Below, in pieces: positions 6,846-11,803 of a DNA stretch of 11,803 bases. Made by a program: the position numbers and the translations under genes. The DNA is from Prevotellaceae bacterium UBA4359 (GTDB taxonomy: Bacteria > Bacteroidota > Bacteroidia > Bacteroidales > Bacteroidaceae), in NCBI GenBank assembly GCA_002393555.1, contig DGSP01000060.1, positions 30,196 to 41,998 of the forward strand. The letters are read 5' to 3'. Positions within the stretch are counted from its first letter, which is position 1. Every line of letters begins with the position of its first letter. The notes under the pieces were generated by a model. The model was given only the letters and a program-made list of their open reading frames with translations. It made no database searches and was not told where the DNA came from.

Positions 6846-7661
6846 ATGACAAAGATTATCAGTTTTCTGAACCACAAGGGAGGGGTGGCCAAGACCACCA
6901 CGTGTGCCAATCTGGCCACCGCACTGTGGATTCTGGGCAAGAAGGTCCTGCTCATCGACACCGACCAGCAGTGCAACCTCTCGGGCGTGCTGGGCTTCTC
7001 GCAGAAGGAGGGCGACCCCACGCTGAGCGACTGGCTGAAGGAGCCGGTGCCTGCACCTATATATATAAGATATGAGGGGCTGGAGTATGTGCCGGCCTCG
7101 AAGGCCCTCCGCAACATGGAGGCGGAACTGCTGAACAAGCGGAGCCGCGAGACCATCCTGGCCCGCAAACTCGCCGAGGTGAAGGCGGAGTATGACTACG
7201 TCATCATCGACTGTGCGCCGGGCGACTCGGTGCTGAACGACAACGCCCTCTCGGCCTCCGATGCCGTCATCATCCCCACCGAATGCTCGGGCTTCTCGCT
7301 GCAGGGCATGCAGAACCTGCTCCTGGCCATCCACGAGATTCAGCAGGAAATCAACCCCACGCTCCGCATCGAGGGCTACCTGCTGGTGAAGTATGACAAG
7401 CAGACGAAGATAGCCAAGGAGGTGAGCCGCTACTTCGAGCGCCAGCAGGACGTGCCCATGCTGAAGACCCGCATCCGCCGCTGCGTGAAGTTCGACGAAA
7501 GCCCCCTGGGCCACCAGACCATCTTCGAGTATGCCCCCGAAAGCAACGGCGCCGAGGACTACATGCGCCTGGCCGAAGAACTGACAGGCCAGAAACGGCC
7601 CAAGGACTGGAAAAACCGAGCCAGGAAAGCGGAAGAAGAAGAGAAGAACCAGGAAGAATAG
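6846..7661 (+). CDS. parA: ParA-type partition ATPase
   Basis: This is a 271-residue Walker-type ATPase that would use ATP-dependent non-specific DNA binding to position and segregate the replicon. It carries the deviant Walker A KGGVAKTT (11-18), the A' motif region LLIDTDQQCNLS (35-46) and Walker B YDYVIIDCAPG (116-126). There is no N-terminal helix-turn-helix domain, so it is of the short Soj-like or type Ib class and probably does not repress its own promoter alone. The tail (about 250-271) is highly charged. It is preceded by a consensus promoter and followed by an unusual repeat array (7651-7740) and a small DNA-binding partner gene, the expected order for a par operon. The G+C content, about 58% in a sampled line, is well above that of the glycosyltransferase cluster. 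Confidence 0.95.
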   Translation: MTKIISFLNHKGGVAKTTTCANLATALWILGKKVLLIDTDQQCNLSGVLGFSQKEGDPTLSDWLKEPVPAPIYIRYEGLEYVPASKALRNMEAELLNKRSRETILARKLAEVKAEYDYVIIDCAPGDSVLNDNALSASDAVIIPTECSGFSLQGMQNLLLAIHEIQQEINPTLRIEGYLLVKYDKQTKIAKEVSRYFERQQDVPMLKTRIRRCVKFDESPLGHQTIFEYAPESNGAEDYMRLAEELTGQKRPKDWKNRARKAEEEEKNQEE

Positions 7662-7740
7662 GAAGAATAGGAAGAATAGGCAATCCTAGGCAATCCTAGG
7701 AGAACCTAGGAAAGCCTAGGATGGCCTAGAAAACCCTAAA
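7651..7740. repeat. Phased 10-bp CCTAGG repeats preceded by 9-bp repeats; candidate centromere/operator
   Basis: From 7681 to 7740 six consecutive 10-mers follow each other. The first four each end in CCTAGG (preceded by CAAT, CAAT, AGAA and AAAG), the fifth reads ATGGCCTAGA and the sixth AAACCCTAAA. The palindromic core therefore returns once per helical turn. Just before it, AGGAAGAAT occurs three times in tandem (7651-7677), beginning at the stop codon of parA. The array fills the gap between parA and its probable DNA-binding partner. A binding platform for that partner (parS and/or operator) is the best inference. Confidence 0.7.
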
Positions 7741-7768
7741 AAAACAGACTCCCCAAATAGAAACAACC

Positions 7769-8191
7769 ATGGCAAACAACAAGCGAAAAGACCTCAACAT
7801 CGGCTCCTTCCTCAACGAAGTGAAAGCCGACAGCACCGGCTCGCAGCGGCTCGCCAGCCCCACCACCGACCCCGAGCCGCAGTCGCCCTCTGCCCCCATG
7901 CAGCGCGGCACCACCGAAATGCCCCTGCAGGGCATCGCCTACCCCACCGTCGGGCGGCCCGCCAAGCGGCAGTCGCTGCTGAGCAAGAAACTGGCCAAAC
8001 TCGTCTATATCGACGAGGAGACCGAACTCCAACTCAAACTCATCAAGACCTTCCAGAACTACGACTACAAGGAAGTCATCTTCACCGCCGTCCACGAGTT
8101 CATGGAACGCCACTACCACGACATGCGCCTGGACGAACCCGGCGTGAAGAAGGTGGAACGCATCATCAAGGAATACAAAACCCGCAGTTGA
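7769..8191 (+). CDS. Small partition partner, ribbon-helix-helix-like DNA-binding protein
   Basis: This is a 140-residue protein encoded directly after parA, where a centromere-binding protein is expected. Residues 1-68 are low in predicted order and rich in S, P, T and basic residues, like the flexible tails that stimulate ParA in small partner proteins. Residues about 74-115 fit a strand-helix-helix pattern: KLAKLVYID as the strand, then EETELQLKLIKTF, then a second helix ending in EFMERHYH. This resembles the ribbon-helix-helix fold of ParG- or Omega-type proteins. A basic helix follows to the end. I do not recognise a named family, so the partner role rests on context and fold pattern. 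It probably binds the CCTAGG array just upstream and may repress the operon. The ATG at 7769 leaves a 107-bp gap after parA. Confidence 0.75.
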   Translation: MANNKRKDLNIGSFLNEVKADSTGSQRLASPTTDPEPQSPSAPMQRGTTEMPLQGIAYPTVGRPAKRQSLLSKKLAKLVYIDEETELQLKLIKTFQNYDYKEVIFTAVHEFMERHYHDMRLDEPGVKKVERIIKEYKTRS

Positions 8192-8218
8192 TCCCCTCCT
8201 CCCCCCTTCCCCGCCCTC

Positions 8219-8277
8219 TTGTTCTCCTCTTGCCCTCCTCTTGTTCTCCTCTTGCGGTTGCCGGTTCACCCGGCAAC
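8219..8277. repeat. 11-bp tandem repeats and a hairpin
   Basis: TTGYYCTCCTC is repeated three times without gaps (8219-8229, 8230-8240, 8241-8251), with a partial fourth copy. A perfect 8-bp stem follows, GTTGCCGG (8257-8264) with CCGGCAAC (8270-8277) and a 5-base loop. No T-tract follows, so it is not a typical terminator. It lies between the partner gene and the nitroreductase gene in a pyrimidine-rich spacer. The role is unknown; it might stabilise an mRNA end. Confidence 0.55.
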
Positions 8278-8331
8278 ACCCCACCTCCTCCCCCCAAAAA
8301 AGAACCCACAACCCCAAAACCCCAACCGACC

Positions 8332-8844
8332 ATGACATTCCAACAACTGGCCAAGACCCGCTACTCCGTCCGCTCCTACAGCAGCGAACCCATTGCCGAA
8401 GAGCAACTCAACTACATCCTCGAATGTGCCCGCATCGCACCCTCAGCCGTCAACTTCCAGCCCTGGCACTTCTACATCGCCCGCTCGGCCGACGCCCTCG
8501 ACAAGGTGCGGCAGACCTATCCGCGCTCCTGGTTCGCCACCGCACCCCTCGTCATCGTGGGCTGCATACGCCACGACCAGTCGTGGCACCGACCCACCGA
8601 CCAGAAGGACCACGGCGACATCGACCTGGCCATCGCCACCGAACACATCTGCCTGGCTGCCGCCGAACAGGGACTGGGCACCTGCTGGGTGTGCAACTTC
8701 GACGCCCAACTCTGCCACCAACTCCTCTGCCTGCCACCCAACGAGGAGGCCGCCGTACTCATCCCCATCGGACACCTGGCACCCGACGCCGCACCACGGC
8801 CCACCACACGAAAGCCCCTCACGGAGATTGTGACAGACCTCTGA
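8332..8844 (+). CDS. Short nitroreductase-family flavoprotein
   Basis: This is a 170-residue member of the FMN-dependent nitroreductase family, normally cytoplasmic dimers that transfer electrons from NAD(P)H to nitro compounds, quinones or flavins. Visible are the FMN-phosphate motif RYSVRSYS (10-17), APSAVNFQPW (36-45), the GLGTCWV segment (115-121) and a C-terminal PIGHLAPDAAPRPTTRKPL with the usual Arg-Lys near the cofactor. The frame is open upstream to 8188, but that stretch is low-complexity spacer, and the ATG at 8332 gives the normal N-terminus. At 170 residues it is at the short end of the family. It follows the par genes on the same strand with no clear promoter of its own, so it may be read through from them. 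Physiological substrate and link to replicon maintenance are unknown. Confidence 0.92.
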   Translation: MTFQQLAKTRYSVRSYSSEPIAEEQLNYILECARIAPSAVNFQPWHFYIARSADALDKVRQTYPRSWFATAPLVIVGCIRHDQSWHRPTDQKDHGDIDLAIATEHICLAAAEQGLGTCWVCNFDAQLCHQLLCLPPNEEAAVLIPIGHLAPDAAPRPTTRKPLTEIVTDL

Positions 8845-8867
8845 GACCACGAAGATTAGTAGAACAA

Positions 8868-9074
8868 GTTTTTTAACAACGAATTTCACGAATTAGACGA
8901 ATTTTTCTCTTTTGCTTCTATGCCGCAAGCGGCAGCGAATGGGACTAATGCCAAACGCTTTCCATTCGACTGATTCGTCGCCGCTTGCGGCATTCAGAAA
9001 ACACTTCTGCAAAAGAAAAAAATTCGTCTAATTCGTGAAATTCGCTGTTTAAAAAAAATCGTTGTTAAAAAAAC
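8868..9074. repeat. Composite long inverted repeat between convergent genes
   Basis: The arms 8881-8915 and 9009-9043 match as reverse complements over 35 bp with one mismatch. An outer pair (GTTTTTTAACAACGA at 8868-8882 and its complement at 9059 onward) and an inner pair (TGCCGCAAGCGGC near 8931 against GCCGCTTGCGGCA near 8991) extend the structure. It fills the gap between the nitroreductase stop and the rep stop, which face each other. With flanking T/A runs it probably ends both transcripts. It could also extrude as a cruciform or be a resident non-coding repeat element. Confidence 0.8.
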
Positions 9075-9082
9075 ATCCGCTG

Positions 9083-10708
9083 TCAAGCACCCACCAGGTA
9101 GTTCACCGTCTGCACCTTCCCCATGATGCCGCCGAGCGTCTCCTTCAGTGTGCCGATGAGGTTGTTAGAGTCGATGAAGTCCGACACCTCCTCGTGGGGG
9201 ATGAGCAGCACCACCGTGTCCTTGCGGTAAGACACCACACGCACCTGCATCAGATACATCGTATAGACCCGCGCACCGAAAGCCGACGTGAGACGCTCGC
9301 GGAACGGCTCCTCGGTGAACGTCTTCCCGTCCCACGGCGAAGCCTCGCCAGCCGCCGCCTTCCGTGCCTGCTGAGCCGCCAGATGCTGCTTGCGCTTCTC
9401 CGCCCCGGCCTGGGCAAAGAGCGGCAACTCCTCCAGAATCTCCTCGGCAGCCGCCTCCTCAAAGTCGTCCAGCACATTGCGCAAGGCCGTGAAGAGATAC
9501 TTCTTGCGGTCCTTCACCTTCGACGCCTCACGGGCCATGTAGGCCGTCGTCTCGTTCATCTTGGCCACAAACACATCGATGTTCTCGTCGTTCACACGCT
9601 GCACCAACTGCCGCAACTCCGAAGCATGGAACCCGAAGTCCTGCCTGAGCGTCTCCTCCACCGCCATGAGTTTGCGCGCGTTCGACGACGACTGGCTCTG
9701 CTGCTTGCCCAGGTCGCTCACCGTGATGACAAACACAATCTTCTCCGGCGTGCCGCTCTTCTTCCCCGCCGGATAGACCTCGTGGAAGTCGAAGTAGCAG
9801 TCCGCCTCGCCGCTCTCCGCCAACTGGCGCAACTCGTCAGCCGCCGTCTTCAGCACACGACGCTTGAACTGCCTGTACTCCGTGTATTTCTTCTCCACCC
9901 AGTCCCACTGGCCATCCTCGCCCTCCTCATAGGCCAGGAAACCCAGAATCTTGCGCAACTCCGAATAGTCCACCACCCAACGCCCAAACGACTTGTAGGC
10001 CGTGATAATCATGTAGAGGCGGCTCGTGTATTGGCTCGACGAATTGCGCGCCACCGCCTTGATATACTTGCTGTAGCGCGTGAACGTGAAGATGTCCCTC
10101 GCCTGCTCACGGTTGAAATAAAAACGGATGAACCCCTTGCGCCGACCCCGCTCATTGTCCTCGAACGGCACACTGATAGAGTCGAACACATGGCTCAACT
10201 TCATCATCCGCTGACCCTCAATCTTCTCCGGCTTCTTGATGGTGGCCGTCATCAGCCTGTAAGCCATCTGCTCCACATCGCTGTAGTAGTCAGGACGGTT
10301 CGACACCGCCGCCAGACTCACATCCACATGCGCCACCCCATCCTCGTTGAAGTCCTCCTCCTTGAACACCGCATTCCCCTCCTCGCCCATGTGAGCAATG
10401 AAGTCATTGATTTTCACCTGCAAAGCCCCCATCAACTCCACCATGATGTGCGTCTGCGTCAGCGACAAGTCGCCCCGCATCACCGACAGCGCATACGGCT
10501 GTTTAATCCACTCCACATTCTGCGGCAAGTTCTTCATAATCGTCTCCTCCTGCGCCGCCTTCGTCTTCTGCGCCGCCTTCCCGCTCTTCGCCACCATCAC
10601 ACCCCTGCCTCCAGCGGCTTTCCCACCATCAGCACTCCTGCGTCCAGCGGTTTTCCCGCTGGAAACAGCCACATCCTTCTCTTTCGCCTTTTCCGTTTCC
10701 TTTTCCAT
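9083..10708 (-). CDS. Rep_3/RepB-type replication initiator with DnaA-domain-I-like C-terminus
   Basis: This is a 541-residue initiator that should bind the iterons upstream of its gene and start replication. Residues 1-57 are low-complexity, rich in Lys, Ala and Gly. Residues about 60-335 look like the two winged helices of Rep_3 initiators, including IKQPYALSV (68-76), TSRLYMIITAYKSFGRW (228-244) and YTEYRQFKRRVLKTAADEL (275-293). A helical region follows (340-415) and an Ala/Glu/Lys/Gln-rich linker (415-455). The last 75 residues (about 466-540) align by eye with DnaA domain I: KDTVVLLIPHEEVSDFID matches the strand-helix of the bacterial DnaA N-terminus. Typical Rep_3 proteins are about 250-400 residues, so this extra domain is notable. 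I use the ATG at 10708; Met58 is an alternative start that would drop the low-complexity arm. A promoter lies at 10733-10763. Confidence 0.9.
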   Translation of the reverse strand: MEKETEKAKEKDVAVSSGKTAGRRSADGGKAAGGRGVMVAKSGKAAQKTKAAQEETIMKNLPQNVEWIKQPYALSVMRGDLSLTQTHIMVELMGALQVKINDFIAHMGEEGNAVFKEEDFNEDGVAHVDVSLAAVSNRPDYYSDVEQMAYRLMTATIKKPEKIEGQRMMKLSHVFDSISVPFEDNERGRRKGFIRFYFNREQARDIFTFTRYSKYIKAVARNSSSQYTSRLYMIITAYKSFGRWVVDYSELRKILGFLAYEEGEDGQWDWVEKKYTEYRQFKRRVLKTAADELRQLAESGEADCYFDFHEVYPAGKKSGTPEKIVFVITVSDLGKQQSQSSSNARKLMAVEETLRQDFGFHASELRQLVQRVNDENIDVFVAKMNETTAYMAREASKVKDRKKYLFTALRNVLDDFEEAAAEEILEELPLFAQAGAEKRKQHLAAQQARKAAAGEASPWDGKTFTEEPFRERLTSAFGARVYTMYLMQVRVVSYRKDTVVLLIPHEEVSDFIDSNNLIGTLKETLGGIMGKVQTVNYLVGA

Positions 10709-10732
10709 GATACTTTTTCACAATTTTCCATG

Positions 10733-10763
10733 CAAAGATGCAAAGATTTTCCCTACCCCCAAA
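10733..10763 (-). promoter_or_regulatory. Probable rep promoter
   Basis: On the - strand TTTG (10760-10763) is followed by 19 bp and CATCTTTG (10733-10740), one base from the TAnnTTTG -7 consensus. Transcription would start near 10726, 18 nt before the ATG at 10708. The octamer TGCAAAGA is directly repeated at 10731-10746, which gives two overlapping candidate -7 elements and might be an operator. Confidence 0.55.
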
Positions 10764-11036
10764 ACATTTCCCCCTTTTCTCCACTTTTTCCCCACAAAAA
10801 ACCTCCCTCCCTCCCCCAACTGCCACTTCCCTCCCCCCTCCTTGCGACAAAAATGTATTAACCCCTCCCCCCTCGTCCCCCCTTTTCCCCCTCTTCTTCC
10901 CCTCTTCCTCCCTTCCTCTGTCCCCCCTTCTTCTTTCTTCCCTCGTCCTCTCCCCGTCCCCCGTGTTGAGTGTGCTGCGACTTTGTCGCTGCCCTCCCCT
11001 CCCCCTCCTCCTTTCTCCTTCCTCCTCCCCCCACAT
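10764..11036. other. Polypyrimidine (+ strand) tract between rep and the iterons
   Basis: This stretch has no credible gene. The + strand is almost all C and T: between 10862 and 10962 only four of 101 bases are purines. The tract lies between the rep promoter and the first iteron. Such mirror-rich homopyrimidine DNA can form triplex or single-stranded structures, which would suit an origin flank, but this is inference. The open frames crossing it are composition artefacts. Confidence 0.6.
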
Positions 11037-11680
11037 GGGAATTTGTCACGCCCCTCTTTGGTTTTCGTCACATCCCCACCTCCGCGTTTGGTTTTTGTCA
11101 CACTCCCCCCTCCCCTCTCCATGGAATTTGTCACACCTCACTTGAGAATTTGTCCCCTCCACGTTGGGTGTTTGTCACCCTCCTGATGGGAATTTGTCAC
11201 GCACACCACACATCATCCCCTGTTTTTCAGCCACTTACACAACCGCCTATTCCCCTATTCTTCTTATTACTTCAAAAAGAAGGATTCTTTCTTTTCCCTC
11301 AAAAAAGAACTGGATGTGTCATTTTTAGGGTACATTTATTGGGAATTTGTCACAAAAAGGCCTCCTTCTTCCGCCTCGTTTGGTTTTTGTCACACCCTGC
11401 TCTCCCCTCTAATCTACTTATAATCACCCATTTACACCACACGCCCCCTTTCGCTCTTCTGATGGGAATTTGTCACGCTTCCCTCCCCTCCTCCCTCTTC
11501 TTCCGCACTCTAATCCATTCTTTTTCAGCCATTTGTCCTCATCCTGTTCATCGTACACTTGAATTTCGTGACAAATTTGGGTTGAATAGAGTGACAAAAA
11601 TGTGTTGTAACAGCCTCTTCCTCCCCCTCTCCCCCCTCATTTCCAACCTCCCCACAGCCCTTTCCGCCGTGACAAAACTG
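11037..11680. other. Iteron origin of replication (oriV)
   Basis: Ten direct copies of a 12-mer, consensus GGAATTTGTCAC, start at 11038, 11060, 11090, 11123, 11145, 11167, 11189, 11342, 11382 and 11465. Several are exactly 22 bp apart, two helical turns. Variants include GGTTTTTGTCAC and the degenerate AGAATTTGTCCC at 11145. Three inverted copies (GTGACAAA) start at 11568, 11591 and 11669. The stretch 11261-11340 is about 71% A+T and is the best candidate for the unwinding element. The array lies just upstream of rep, the normal place for an iteron origin. No convincing DnaA box was seen. Confidence 0.88.
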
Positions 11681-11753
11681 GGTTGGAAACACCCTCTCCC
11701 CCACCCTTCTCGCCTCTTTTCCTCCACCCTTCTTCCCTTCTCCCTCTCCCCTC

Positions 11754-11803
11754 CACTGACGTGAGTTCAGTGTAAAAAATTACGCCTTCGGCGGACGAAG
11801 AAA
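11754..11803. repeat. Hairpin element related to the 6339-6540 repeat, opposite orientation
   Basis: CACTGA (11754-11759) and TCAGTG (11767-11772) form a 6-bp stem. After an A-run comes TACGCCTTCGGCGGACG with the UUCG-loop stem. Read on the - strand, GTCCGCCGAAGGCGTAA, an A/T run, then ACACTG matches + strand 6520-6546 closely. The element may continue beyond the window. The bases between the last iteron (11680) and here are pyrimidine-rich and hold no recognisable gene. Confidence 0.6.

Noticed and set aside
8188..8331. N-terminal extension of the nitroreductase
   Set aside because: It would translate tandem repeats and a hairpin into a Pro-rich peptide. The family N-terminus begins at the ATG at 8332.
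9062..10861. A 599-codon open frame on the + strand, the longest in the window
   Set aside because: It is antisense to rep. Its product is dominated by Arg, His and Leu with no recognisable domain, while the - strand frame has clear Rep_3 features. It is a by-product of codon bias.
11200..11460. DnaA boxes in the origin
   Set aside because: I looked for TTATNCACA-like words on both strands. Only weak partial matches such as TTACACAAC were seen, not enough to call.
11037..11680. CRISPR-like array
   Set aside because: The repeats are only about 12 bp, with degenerate copies, irregular spacing and inverted members, and no cas gene is present. Iterons explain them.
10398..11764. Long + strand frames rich in Pro, Ser, Phe and Leu
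   Set aside because: They run through the polypyrimidine tract and the iterons. Composition alone keeps them open, and no domain is visible.

Overview
The window looks like a Bacteroidota, most probably Prevotella-type, replicon. Three promoters match the Bacteroidota vegetative consensus (TTTG, 19-20 bp, TAnnTTTG or near it), ribosome-binding sites are weak, and the protein families fit that group. The right half carries an iteron origin, a Rep_3/RepB-type initiator and a ParA partition pair. This suggests a large plasmid or the second chromosome known from some Prevotella. No sequence search was possible, so the genus is an inference.

Layout. Positions 1-369 are non-coding: short AT-rich repeats, a 30-bp-arm inverted repeat and a strong + strand intrinsic terminator. 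Positions 370-6133 hold five glycosyltransferase genes, all on the - strand, in transcription order GT2, GT4, GT2, GT4, GT4. They form a polysaccharide-assembly cluster that has grown by duplication. A -7 element lies ahead of the first gene, and a complete internal promoter (2720-2751) precedes the last two. Positions 6134-6845 are non-coding and structured: a terminator-like hairpin, a very long inverted repeat, a cluster of short dyads and the parA promoter.

Positions 6846-8844 (+ strand) hold parA, an array of phased 10-bp CCTAGG repeats, a small ribbon-helix-helix-like partner gene and a short nitroreductase gene. A composite inverted repeat (8868-9074) separates these from the convergent - strand rep gene (9083-10708). 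Upstream of rep lie its promoter, an almost pure polypyrimidine tract and a field of about ten direct plus three inverted iterons (core TTTGTCAC, often 22 bp apart) around an AT-rich stretch. This is a textbook iteron origin in outline. The last 50 bases repeat, in opposite orientation, a UUCG-loop hairpin found at 6339-6540, so related elements bracket the whole maintenance module.

How it works together. Rep should bind the iterons and open the AT-rich segment. Its C-terminal domain resembles DnaA domain I and may recruit the helicase machinery. ParA and the small partner should segregate the replicon, probably with the CCTAGG array as centromere and/or operator. The glycosyltransferases are cargo for capsule, exopolysaccharide or O-antigen synthesis. 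The most notable observations are the Rep/DnaA-I-like fusion, the helically phased CCTAGG array, and the matching hairpin elements around the module.
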